64,000 bases of DNA from Haemonchus contortus (Eukaryota; Nematoda; Chromadorea; Rhabditida; Trichostrongylidae), in the NCBI GenBank assembly GCA_000469685.2, contig LS997567.1, positions 14,590,785 to 14,654,784 on the forward strand. Reading direction: 5' to 3'. Positions within the stretch are counted from its first letter, which is position 1. Each line of letters begins with the position of its first letter. Below, in pieces: positions 23,025 through 32,796 of this stretch. The notes beneath the pieces were generated by a model that had not been told where the DNA came from, did no database searches, and was given only the letters and a program-made list of their open reading frames with translations. The position numbers were made by a program, and so were the translations under genes.

Positions 23025-23097
23025 GTAGGGGTGCTCATAGTCCTGTACCTTATAGTTTGTTCCTTTGCTGAAGAAAATTGCTTTGAATACTATTTAG

Positions 23098-23195
23098 AAT
23101 AACACTTATACCTACAAAGGTGCTTATATCGTTTCTGAGCTTCACCCGAGTCTGGATAGCCCTATGCCTGATGGAAAAATGGGCACGATTTCTCG
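23098..23195 (+). CDS. vav-1: vav-1 exon: PH domain, middle
   Basis: 98 nt after TACTATTTAG and before GTGAGT. Encodes NNTYTYKGAYIVSELHPSL and SPMPDGKMGTIS, ending in phase 2. It corresponds to the Y-LK-hhxL segment of PH. The preceding intron is only 73 bp. Confidence 0.85.
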
Positions 23196-23222
23196 GTGAG
23201 TACTTTCGTATACTTTTAACAG

Positions 23223-23418
23223 CCAGATAACTGTTTTTGGCAACTTCGATTTGTTTTTGAAGTTGATGCTTAAGCAAAATCACCTCCGCCAGTCAGCATT
23301 TACTGTACTTGGTAAGGGAAGAAAGAGCATGTTCTCAGGACTCAGTAAGGCATTTAGCCTTGGCGTTCAAGGTCTCACAACAACGAGAGAAATGGTTAAA
23401 CCATTTTGCATCTGCGCG
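23223..23418 (+). CDS. vav-1: vav-1 exon: PH domain, C-terminal half
   Basis: Begins after CTTTTAACAG; the first base completes the Arg codon split from the previous exon. Encodes ITVFGNFDLFLKLM, then HLRQSAFTVLGKGRKS and LSKAFSLGVQ, fitting the last PH strands and helix. The 3' boundary is uncertain: GCG before GTAGGC gives phase 0, but the next exon needs two bases carried over. An earlier donor, a missed mini-exon or a sequence error are all possible. The segment after LGVQ matches nothing in Vav. Confidence 0.65.
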
Positions 23419-23490
23419 GTAGGCTAGTTTTGTTAAATTTCCAAGGTCGTCAAAGTTGATATTCAAGTAGTACATTAAATCTCTCTTTAG

Positions 23491-23630
23491 AAGTAACGTC
23501 CTCCCGGAAGAAGTGGAAGGGACCGGTCACAAAGTGCACTACAGAAGTTTCAAGATTGATGTGCCGTACAAATGTTCTGTATGTGAGAAGTTTCTGAAAG
23601 GGCTTTTTTTCCAAGGTTATAAATGTGAAA
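23491..23630 (+). CDS. vav-1: vav-1 exon: C1 zinc finger, first part
   Basis: 140 nt after CTCTCTTTAG and before GTAAGT. Encodes SNVLPEEVEGTGHKVHYRSF and PYKCSVCEKFLKG then FFQGYKCE, ending in phase 1. The His near the start, C-X2-C and the following Cys fit an atypical C1 as in Vav, which stabilises the DH-PH unit and does not bind diacylglycerol in known members. The frame is set by the cysteines. Confidence 0.92.
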
Positions 23631-23690
23631 GTAAGTTAATTGATTCTTAGGGATTGATCATTCTTTGCATTTCCCATGTTGGTTGTTTAG

Positions 23691-23817
23691 ATTGTGGAGG
23701 AATACTGCACAAAGCTTGTATAGCCATGCGGCCATGTGTTGGTCGACGTCACTTGTCTTCAGTTCCCCAAAGCAGTTCATATACGAACGGATCTCAGGGA
23801 CGGCAAAGTTTTTATAG
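23691..23817 (+). CDS. vav-1: vav-1 exon: C1 zinc finger end and linker
   Basis: Starts after TTGTTTAG and joins in phase to give CENCGGILHKACIAM and RPCVG, completing the zinc ligands (C-X2-C-X4-H-X2-C, then a final Cys). The frame stays open through RRHLSSVPQSSSYTNGS to a donor at 23818 (TATAG/GTGTTA). A weaker donor GTCGAC at 23742 would end the exon earlier and would match the phase of a possible start of the next exon at 24868. Confidence 0.8.
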
Positions 23818-24851
23818 GTGTTAGTAGTTTTATTCCTAGTGGTCTATTCAACTGGCTGTCCTGTGGGGTCTTGAGGGGTTTACTAGGCGGAAAAAATGCT
23901 ACCGTCACCGTCTTAGTTCTTCACGTCGCTATAACATCTGTAGTGTCTCGTGCAACTTAGTGAGTAGTTTCTTGTTTGTAGTAAGAGATTTCGATACAGT
24001 GGAGCAAACTTACGCATGAGGTGTGGGGAACTTTTTGGCGTTTTGGCGTCTGCTTTAAAACATTTTGACGCCCCCTTTTTCCCCTCCCCCCCCCCCCCCC
24101 CCCCCACTTCGCTATGCAGTTTTCCCTTGTGGTTTTTTTGGAATTTAGTAAAGCGTTCAAGGAACGAGGCAGGCAATTTTGTGCTACTGATTGTAAGTAA
24201 GGAGGCCAGTCCTCCGGCACGACCGAAATGGTCTTATTGCGACACGGACTACGGAGGAGTCTAGAGTGAAATATCTATTAGTTGTATATGGCAACTCACC
24301 ACTGTGAGTAGAACACTTCAGTGAATGGATTTTTCGCTAGAATTACTCCATTTGTTCTACGTCGTGGTTCGATTCACTAGCTCGTTGATTTCACGCAGTT
24401 TAAGCTATGGCTTAACACTGCTGTAGTCAAGAAGATGAGATCAAAAACATGTTTTATCAGTGTCTTTTATGTATGCATCTACAAAGTACCCAGACGTTGT
24501 GAAGATCTTCTTCTTTTCTTTCCGTTCTAAGTCATAGTAAGACTTTTTGCTGGTTCCATTTTATGACTTAACCCTTTCTTAATTCCTACCAAGTAGCCAG
24601 CAGTTACTATAGATCAACCGAACGCCTACCCGAGCGAGGCTATTTCGAGACGCCAACCTAGGTCGATTAGGTGTTCATGCCACGACACGTCTGCATGTTG
24701 TTTAACTCAGAGTTTAGTATGTTTCGGCACGCGATCTGTGCTCAAACGAGTATGAGGAATTTTCTTTCATAGTCGATTCTTTAACTCGGTAGAAACTTTT
24801 CCAAGTACCAAGTTTTTAAACTTTGTACTTTCGATAAATGTGTTATTACAG
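23818..24851. other. vav intron with homopolymer tract
   Basis: No gene recognised. Holds a long C-rich run (about 24079-24106, mostly uninterrupted C). A tRNA-box-B-like GTGGTTCGATTCAC occurs at 24365-24378 without a convincing partner box A. Confidence 0.5.
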
Positions 24852-24986
24852 ACATCTTTTTGTATAGTGTCACCTGGTGAGCAAGTGATCGCATTATCGC
24901 GATCCGTAATGGAGCCCGGGTTCCTGGTATTTGATAAGGATGACGCCATTGAAGTAGTTCAAAATCACGGGGATGGGATGTTTACG
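24852..24986 (+). CDS. vav-1: vav-1 exon: N-terminal SH3, first part
   Basis: Encodes VSPGEQVIALSRSVMEPG and FLVFDKDDAIEVVQNHGDG, ending TTTACG before GTGAGG in phase 0. The acceptor is either TTATTACAG (24851) or TATAG (24867); the second would suit the shorter form of the previous exon. SH3 strands are visible but the usual ALYDY is replaced by VIALSRS and the WW pair is absent. The first SH3 of Vav is likewise atypical. Confidence 0.8.
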
Positions 24987-25047
24987 GTGAGGTCTCGAAT
25001 TTTCCTACAAATATTAGTGGATCTTTATTACTTTATCAACATTTCAG

Positions 25048-25113
25048 GGGATCCTACTGAATGATCGACAAAATCCCGGTCTAGTCCATAGTGAGCATGT
25101 TCGCCGAGTCAGA
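25048..25113 (+). CDS. vav-1: vav-1 exon: N-terminal SH3, second part
   Basis: 66 nt, phase 0, between ATTTCAG and GTAAGT; encodes GILLNDRQNPGLVHSEHVRRV. It supplies the last SH3 strands (G-h-h-N-R-G-h-h-p-xx-V). The intron before it is 61 bp. Confidence 0.88.
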
Positions 25114-25199
25114 GTAAGTCAAGAGGCAGTGTTTCGTTAAACAGTAATGGTAATAAGTAATCGAAATGTTGTTTTGGAATAACCGCCTGCAAATTTCAG

Positions 25200-25303
25200 A
25201 CCAGCTTTGGGCAAGATATGACTTCTCCACTAGATAGCCCAGTTGGTTCGCATATTGATCGAAAAGACTCAACGGTTCTTCCCATGAAAGTCATTGGTGA
25301 CGT
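25200..25303 (+). CDS. vav-1: vav-1 exon: linker between SH3 and SH2
   Basis: 104 nt after AAATTTCAG and before GTGAGT, ending in phase 2. Encodes TSFGQDMTSPLDSPVGSHID and STVLPMKVIGD, a serine- and proline-rich linker with no domain. The phase match to the SH2 exon at 26109 supports it. Confidence 0.85.
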
Positions 25304-26108
25304 GTGAGTGTTCAAGTCTTGTCAACTACTATCCCTTTCTGTTTCTCAGTCTCTTTCTCCTTATTTCTCTCTACTCTTGGTGGTCATCATCGGTAGGTGG
25401 TCTCCGTGCAGCATACACAGCCGCGTGATTTACAACGAATTCTTTTTGAAATTGGCCTTTGATATCTTCACTGAATCATAGTGTTTACTGGCTCGGTTAC
25501 TGATCATTTTGGTTTCCAATAACCTTGACAGACCGATCGCAATAGGTCTAAAAAATTTAATGGTTATAATTATAATCATAGTTATAATCATAATTATAAT
25601 CATAATTATAATTGTAATCATAGTATTTGGAAGAACTCTCCAAATGTGTCTGCCACTACGCACAGCTGGCTACGAAAAGCTGCTTGCGTGCAACGGGTGC
25701 GTCTCGGTGCGAATATTGCCACTTCTTGGTTCTCTGCCATGCCGTAAGGTCTCTTCTGCCTCAGGGTATGTACGTCGGCTAAGCCTTTGGTGCCATTATA
25801 ACGATCTACTAGGCCATTTTTCCACCCTATAGCGTCCTTTGGGCTATCCTTGTGGGTCAAATGTTCATCCTAGGGGGAAATCTCAGCAACCATTTTCATC
25901 ATGAGCTGTGCCTTGGAGTAACAGTCTCATCCCTCATGTTCTCTTGTTGGTAATACTTGATTAATAGTGCATGCTGTGGAAGCGCATGCTTGATTTGCGG
26001 TGGACATGATGGTGTTTATTCGTATCAAATGCAGTCTATTTCCTTGAAGTTTATTATCAGTTCAAGGTATTTTATCTCAAAAGTGGAATGGTATATTGTC
26101 AATTACAG
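25304..26108. other. vav intron with AT minisatellite
   Basis: Includes repeats of ATAATTATAATC and variants at about 25560-25625. The rest has no recognised feature; the open frame around 25510-25830 only reads through the repeat. Confidence 0.6.
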
Positions 26109-26279
26109 CATGACACCAACTCCTCAGCAAGACTATGTGAACACTGAGGTCAGTCTGCAACCGTGGTATATGGGGAATTTGGAGCGATCTGAATCGGAAG
26201 CGAAACTGCGAGGGACGCCAAATGGAACCTTTCTCGTACGGTACAGCAGGAACCGGCGCAGCTATGTGATAAGTATAAG
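26109..26279 (+). CDS. vav-1: vav-1 exon: SH2 domain, first part
   Basis: 171 nt after CAATTACAG and before GTGCAC; in phase with both neighbours. Encodes QQDYVNTEVSLQPWYMGNLE, RSESEAKLRG and NGTFLVRYSRNRRSYVIS. The FLVR arginine that binds phosphotyrosine is intact, as is the W-Y-G-ME/LER start of a Vav SH2. The frame after GT is intron. Confidence 0.95.
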
Positions 26280-26574
26280 GTGCACTGCAGGTTTTATGGA
26301 CTTGGTGGGAGGATTCTGTTTTAATTACCACCTTAGTAGGCGCAAATTAATTACCATCCGAGCCTGCATACTCGGAGTTGTATCTGGTGATATACCCGCG
26401 CAGAAGTAGCATACAATTGAATAGGGGCTCGAGTTCTCCAATGTGTTACATGGTCTACCGATTTCTTGAAATCTATTTGTCATGTCTGGCGGCTCGGTGT
26501 ACCGAGGGTTTTTTACCGACTTCACCAATTCAGTGGCTTTTATATAGATAAATAAATAAATAAATATATACATA

Positions 26575-26665
26575 CATATATATCAATGATATATATAAAC
26601 CACTAATTTTGTGTGTCCGTTTGTATGACCGTTTGTGTGTCCTCCCAAAAGTCACGTAGGCAAAT
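26575..26665 (+). repeat. Dispersed repeat end, copy 1
   Basis: ATATATAAACCACTAATTTTG then GTGTGTCCGTTTGTATG, CGTTTGTGTGTCCTC and AAAGTCACGTAGGCA. The same order of boxes recurs at 44268-44338 and 56753-56828, all on the + strand. Confidence 0.85.
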
Positions 26666-28499
26666 GATTCAATGCGTAATCAATGAAGCGGATACATATA
26701 TTTCATTAGATGAGAATCTAAAATCATTAGCGGTCGGATAAGTCTTGCCGAATGTGATGTCGGAGCGAAGAGGAATCGTGATCCTTTATTGAGTTACAAA
26801 CTTTGGGAGCGGTCTTAAAAGCGTTTTCCTGACTATTTACTGCCATGCTAAATCCCTATACTAAAGACGATTCAACTATCGGTTCGCAGCCAACTGAGGA
26901 AGGAGTGAGGTTAGGCTTCGTGGGAAAAAACTTTTTGCTAACGAATAATTTTTACCGAAAGTACCTTTGCATTAAACCTATTTTCCAGACTAGACGCGTA
27001 TTTTCTGTAGAAACATAATCGAAAATCCATAGAAATCACTAAAAAGCTAATCTAATCGAAATCTCTAATTTTAAATGTGAATTTTGCTCACAGATGCGCA
27101 CTCCAAAGAACTATCCACTTCATAATACTTCAGTAGTTAGACGAAGGTTTTCCGAACTTGGAACTTAGGCGAAATCTATACGACAGCTGGGTTGGGCATG
27201 GGGTAAGGATCAAAAGAACACATTTGAGCTCAGCAACCTCCTTCAAGGGTGAGACGTGCACAGGATTGGGTGATGTCATGGGCAAAACGTTTCAAATAAG
27301 CTTCTAGCAGCCCAGACATCGAGAAAAAAATAATCAAAGTAGAGGGACAGGTCAACAAATCAAGTGAAGGAGAGCCCCGATAGTGGGCGGAGCGTTTTTG
27401 CGTTTTGCTGAACCTTCTCACTTTTGCTATCAACGTACATCTTCAACTTCACCTTTCGCTCACTTATGAAGGATGTGGATAGCATAGTAAGCCTGGAATC
27501 CAAGACTCTTCCATGCAAAATTCCGCAAATCCCTCTTTGAGACGGGGTTCGATAAAGAATATGAGCAAAACGTCTACAAGGTGCGCTATTCGAACTACTT
27601 AATATTAGTTAATATTTGACAACACTAATTTAGTATCAAAATTAGGAGCTGAGAACAAAACTGAAAAATGAAATAAATGAGACTACAGCAAAACAGCGTC
27701 GTGTCATAGTGCCACCACCTAACACGTCTGTAATCGCCATATGTACAGAATAAGATGTAATAAGATATGAAATATTGTACAAGTCAACCGAAAAGCTACT
27801 TATTAGTTACTGACAGAAATAATTCTGGTTCCCTTCTCCAATTACACCAGGATCATGAAGCAAAAATGCTCACGATAACTCTAGAGAGAAAACCTGCCTA
27901 ACAGAAGCTTCAACTGCTTAATAGCAACGAGTAAAGCAATATAAATGAATTGGTAGTTGGTTGCAGCAGTAGAATAAATTAGCAATATTTGACGAATTCC
28001 GCGGCAGAAGTTTGGGGAATAAACGCTCGGTCGAATAGTGTAGTGAATAGCGGGGTAGCGGCGTGCAAGACCATCGGTGCCCCAGCTCAATTTTTGGGGT
28101 GCGTTCATCCCCCGCCCTAGGTAGGGAGGCCTCCCCTCCCAGACTATAAAGTCAATGGGGTCGCGCTTCTCTGAACTCTAGTTAAGGTAAGGTCGCAGAG
28201 ATAAACGTCACATGGTTATCGAGGGCTGTCGATTCTTCACCTGTTTATAGGAAAATACTCAGCTCCATCGCAATATCTTGACACAGAACAAAGGCAAAAA
28301 TCTCATTTGAACATTCGCGCTCTTCGCAAACATTCCCTTGGGGAGACTCTCATCTCCCCACCCTGGGCGTTATGCATACGGCCCGAAGACCTGTACTCAA
28401 CGAGCGCACTGAGGACATAATGAAGCAGTGATCCGGTTCCGCTTCCTGAGGCAACTGGTAGTCTTAGCGGGACGATAAACCAGCTCACAAAACCAGCTC

Positions 28500-28885
28500 C
28501 GCCCGGGAGGGTGTCAGCGCTAGCTGTCCGACTTCATTACTAAAGAAGAATGGCCATCCTGCTTTCCAGACCTTAACTCACTTAACTCCCCTCTACGGTC
28601 CCTGGTTAGAAGAAGACCTGACGTGTTTTTAATCGCAGTTTGAAGTCCTAGAGTGCAAGACTTAAGTACGGCTTGGAAGAGATGGAGAAGGATAGCTGCG
28701 TGCAACATGTGAGGAGTGCGAGGAATGGGGGGATAATTTGGAATGTGATTGTAGCATGTTGTAGCATGTAATGTTAGCAAACGTGCACATAGATTCCATT
28801 GCTATTCTCAGCTGAGGAGCTTTAGATATACTGTCACGAATTGCATGAATTGACGCCCATGATTTTGGTAATTTTGGGACACCCT
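28500..28885 (+). repeat. Dispersed repeat with Tc1-like right terminus
   Basis: CTGCGTGCAACATG, TTTGGAATGTGATTGTAGC and CATTGCTATTCTCAGCTGAG recur at 53405-53475 and 54250-54275. It ends TTTTGGGACACCCTGT, the inverted terminus also seen near 54325 and, in variant form, at both ends of 39459-40184. Confidence 0.75.
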
Positions 28886-29166
28886 GTCGCTGCTTACTGT
28901 TTTGTTTATTTCATTGAATAGATCTAATACGCATTGAGAACCATTGCTACTCTTCCTAACAAATCCAGCAAAGATTTGATGTTGAAGTTAACTCCTATGA
29001 TGATACCAAAGAATCACGGCCATTTTGCCGCATAAGGAGGGAGTATCTATTTCGTACCTTCTGTCGTGCTGATTTTAGTGATTTCTAATTGACAGTCCCC
29101 TACTGTGTTGGAAAACTTGTCTTTGCAGACTTTTTTATGTGCTTATTGATAGCCTTCATTTTTCAG

Positions 29167-29257
29167 TTATGAAGGCGAAGTAAAACATACGGTTGTCGAG
29201 AAAAGGGACAACAGTATCTATTATCTGGACGAGGGATACGTTTTTCATAGCATAGTG
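29167..29257 (+). CDS. vav-1: vav-1 exon: SH2 domain, middle
   Basis: 91 nt after TTTTTCAG and before GTAAGA. The first base completes a Ser codon; encodes YEGEVKHTVVEKRDNSIYYL and DEGYVFHSIV. Includes the V-KH-h-V strand (with the His of the phosphotyrosine pocket) and the Y-h-F strand of SH2. Ends in phase 0. Confidence 0.95.
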
Positions 29258-29385
29258 GTAAGAATTAGGGTTTTCTTCCAGTCGGGTTCTCATTCGTGAA
29301 CGCAAACCATTGAATTCTCGGGGAAAACGTTCTTTCGGCCGATGATTGGTAGACTGTTACGAAGAAGATGAATGTAAGTGTCTAG

Positions 29386-29475
29386 GAGTTGGTGAACTAC
29401 TACAAAGAGAACAATCTCTGCGAAAGCTTCAACTCTCTCAACACGACTCTCAAGAGCGCTTACCGGACGTGCAAG
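29386..29475 (+). CDS. vav-1: vav-1 exon: SH2 domain, end
   Basis: 90 nt after GTGTCTAG and before GTTTCT, phase 0. Encodes ELVNYYKENNLCESFNSLNT and TLKSAYRTCK: the final SH2 helix and the L-x-x-P-F-like close, as in Vav (ELV-FY--NSL--CF). A longer overlapping frame at 29346-29558 is not the coding one. The next exon is 10.8 kb away and begins in the matching phase. Confidence 0.95.
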
Positions 29476-29599
29476 GTTTCTTTCGATTTTTTGTTTTTTT
29501 CTTTCTTCTTGATTTGTCGCGGTTTCGACCGTGTCCTTCGGTTTGGCGCGATCAATGAGTTTTGAAGTTTTTTTTCGTGAGCTTTTCGGCGGTAATATT

Positions 29600-29847
29600 C
29601 GTTTGATATTATTTATCTCACGAGGGAAGGATTCTAAGAATAGAAGGACTACTTGATCGCAGTAGCCATTCAAGGTTAGATATATACCGCCGTAGGTGGT
29701 TCTAAACGCTGATCTCAAATCTGTGTTCCAAATCTGCCAAACGATTCTGTGAACAAACGGGACCAGATCCTCCCTGTGTTATACCACTGCACTGAGCGGA
29801 TCACCAATCCGAACAAAGCCCTTATCTGTGAAACGGTGGAGTGGGGA
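29600..29847 (+). repeat. Outer inverted-repeat arm (left)
   Basis: GTTATACCACTGCACTGAGC, GGATCACCAA and AAAGCCCTTATCTGTG are matched in reverse complement at 35975-36040, and GGGAAGGAT...GATCGCAGTAG at 36090-36130. Lies just outside the inner arm at 29848. Confidence 0.75.
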
Positions 29848-30325
29848 GGTGGTCGTTTGGCGCGCCCCTCGCACCCAACTTGCAATTGGGGCAAATAGGC
29901 TGATAATTGCCTTCTTGGCCCCGCCCATTCGACTCGGTTTGTGAACTGGGTAACTCGTCCAGCTGATTCAACCTCCTGACAATGCTAGTCAGCCTACCCA
30001 CTGCCCATCCTGCTGATAGACGCCCGATCGATAACGCCGCTATAATTAGACGCCGAATTGACACATGTATCCCGTCTATTTCTACCGCAAATTTGGCTAT
30101 TTTTTCGCCTCTTTTTTGCCTCACGAGATTTTTGAACCCCTTTTCAAGGGAATATTGCTAAGTTACAATGGAGTGGAAGTATCGTGGTCGTTTTGGAGCC
30201 TGATACTTACCACTTTGAAGTAATTTGCGGTACATATGTTTGGTGGACTGATAGTGTGGTGAGTGTTTTATTGTTTTTTCTTTGAAAAACATTTGTTTGG
30301 CATAATACTCATGTATTTCTATCGT
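29848..30325 (+). repeat. Inner long inverted-repeat arm (left)
   Basis: From GTCGTTTGGCGC through AACTCGTCCAGCTGATTCAA and TAATTAGACGCCGAATTGAC to GAAAAACATTTGTTTG. The reverse complement is at 34140-34618, about 80-90% alike by eye. With the right arm it defines a roughly 4.8-kb inverted-repeat element, later filled by other insertions. Confidence 0.85.
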
Positions 30326-30666
30326 TAATTTCATTGATGCAGATTATCGTGTGGAAAGTGTTTCGAAACTCCAGACATGATTTCCATTTCCTCTCTCTTC
30401 ACAACATTTGTTACGTTAAATTTATTCTAAGCGTCCCGATTATAGTATAGCATTGCTAGAATTAAGTTTACTATGAGGTGTAGTTGTTCCTTATTTCTTT
30501 GCTGTGTGAGTGATAAGTGCAGCGATAGGGCCTCATTAGGAGCACTACGATAAGCAGAAGGGAATTCTGTTCGTTTCTTGCTATGGGATTACGACCGCTA
30601 CCCAAAAGGTTTGTGACTCAATGAAGGTTCCTTATTGGTCGACATCATTTGCGACAAAAGTTAACC

Positions 30667-31689
30667 GGGTGTGCGAACGAATTTTCGATCGCACCTGATC
30701 AAGCTCGCCTCGCACCTAAGCGCGAAGTGGCCTTAATTAGGTGCGAGGACTACGCTATAATTATGCTGTCTGCACTCTCTATTGATCGAGTTAAAATTTG
30801 TCAACTAAAGAGGATAATGTCAGTTTAAAAAATGTAGTTTCTCTTTAAAAAATAAGTTTTTTTGAAGGGAATATTCCAACATCAATTTAAACGGAAACGT
30901 GTAGGGCGAAGGTTGTGATTCGGGATCCAGCTGCATTGGAGGAGGCTGTGTAGACGCAGAACTTCCGAAAATTATTTTGTAGTGCTGGGGCTTCTGTAGC
31001 AAAAGTGAAAAGCTCGAACATTGGAGGAAATGGGCCACATGGAACGCGCACTACTGAATAGTTTAAGCGGGAGAGCACCTTGTAAGTTCATCGAAGCAGT
31101 ACATGTGTTTCCAGAATAAATGGTAAAGGATTCAAAGTAAGCAGTGGTAGTTGAAGCACTCACCTAACTAGTTAAATAGTCCTCGATGACCACCTAAATT
31201 TAGCCTAAAGACTCGATGCCGTAAAAACTGTGAAATTGATTGAATGGTGAGCTGTAGAGTGTTCAATGACCTATCAATGAAAATTAGTCCCAATATCCAA
31301 CAACTCTAGAAAACTACATCGCTTCTGTGAAGGTCGTTTGTTATCGCGAATAAGCGAAAGTACCGAAAAAAGAAGTGAACTGAACTGTTTTACCTGTTTT
31401 CCAGGAACTTGAATTAAAATACATTGGACTTATATATTATGCATGGAAATAAAACTCTCAAAACGGTTTGAATTGGTATTGGAACTTTTTCTTCGAATAA
31501 AGAACATTTTTCATTAGTCTCCGTTTTTTGAGCTGTCATTATCCTCCTTAGTTGACAAGTTTTAACTCGATTAGTAGCGAGTACGGGCAGCGTAATTACC
31601 GCGAAGTCTTCGCACCTAAATAAGGTCACCTCGGGCCTAAGTGCGAGATGAGCTTGATTGGGTGCGATCGAAAATTCGTTCCCGTACCC
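30667..31689. mobile_element. 1023-bp long-TIR element with 9-bp target duplication
   Basis: AAGTTAACC occurs at 30658-30666 and 31690-31698. The ends GGGTGTGCGAACGAATTTTC and GAAAATTCGTTCCCGTACCC begin TIRs that extend about 240 bp inward (to about 30900 and from about 31455), including ATCGAGTTAAAA and TTGTCAACTAA in inverted orientation. No transposase seen. Long TIRs with a 9-bp duplication fit a non-autonomous Mutator-like element. It sits inside the larger inverted-repeat element. Confidence 0.9.
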
Positions 31690-31769
31690 AAGTTAACCAA
31701 CCGCCAGTTATTTTGAATTCCCAACCAATGATATCTTCGTAAAGATCAAGATCCCTCGCTAACGACATA

Positions 31770-32272
31770 CAGTAGCGCTCAAAATTATTCAGCGAAATGC
31801 TTCTTCAGTCGTACTTTTCAGTCGTAACTCCTTCCTATTGAATCTAATCATGCGAAGTTTCGATATGTGTAGCATGGGTGTAGTGTGAATATTTACCACT
31901 ATTAACCTGCAATCTGAGCATTTTCCAGATATTCCAAAGAGCATTAACTCAAAATCGAATGAAAGTACAAATGATGGTCCTTCTGGAATCTCTTTCCTCT
32001 AATATGTCTAAAGTGTACGAGCGCTAATGCCGAACCCAGATGAGAAGAAAAATGTACACAAGGTCCGAATAACTGCAGACGTCACAAACTTGATTTCAGC
32101 ACAGTCTGAAACGCCTTCCCTTTAGCCATGTGGACATTGCTGCTTTGCAGTCATATACTGTTGGTAGTGTCAAATATGCTTCAGTTAAACATATCAAAAT
32201 TTCATGCGATTTGCTCCACTGGGAAAAAAGTTACGGCAATTAAAGTTGGCCGAATACTTTTGAGCGCTACTG
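31770..32272. mobile_element. Tc1-type MITE, copy B
   Basis: 503 bp; TIRs CAGTAGCGCTCAAAATTATT and CGAATACTTTTGAGCGCTAC with terminal TG, flanked by TA on both sides. The interior matches 3538-4033 in the same orientation. No ORF of note. Confidence 0.92.
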
Positions 32273-32796
32273 TATGATAATGGCATTAACATTTGTGAGT
32301 ACCACCCAAGGCATTGATTGCTCAACAGTTGAGTCTTTATAGGGTATTGACTTTCAAGAACGAGAGCAAAAGATCGAGACTTCCAGAAGAAGGCGTAAGC
32401 TCCGACTTACACTGAATACCATTTGCAATACCCTGTTAGTCCTGTGTTAAACTCGTGAACAGGAAAATATTATTTGTTTCGAAGAAGGAGTGAAGAGTTA
32501 GCGGATTACTAAAACTTTGTCAAAGGAGGGGGTATTGTAAATATACAGGGTGCGGCAATTTATCTTATAAATAAATCCATGCACACTGTGTTAGCGACAC
32601 CATTTCTGGTGATCGTTGGTAAGTTTAGAGAATTTCTAGATTCACTCTTGTCGTCAGAACGTTCGAACGGGAAATGAGCTTTCTTAGAGAAAAGGTTGCA
32701 TGAGAGCGTTGCATTATTTCCTATTGATCGTGTCAGACCAATTTGCTAATGTTTAGTCCCAACGCTGAAAAATTTCTGCTTCGGTTTCATATACTA
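32273..32796. other. Unassigned sequence with a lone maT-like terminus
   Basis: TACAGGGTGCGGCAATTTATC at 32547 resembles the TIR of the element that starts at 32797, but no partner end was found. Otherwise featureless. Confidence 0.5.

Larger units (their letters stand above)
26280..29166. other. 2.9-kb vav intron with dispersed repeats
   Basis: Between two SH2 exons. Contains (ATAA)n and a repeat-family end at 26545-26665, and at 28500-28885 a repeat shared with 53260-54330. The stretch 26670-28500 has short open frames only, with no family, RNA gene or splice-supported exon recognised. Confidence 0.6.

Noticed and set aside
24365..24378. Box B-like GTGGTTCGATTCAC, a possible tRNA gene
   Set aside because: No box A at the right distance and no acceptor stem.
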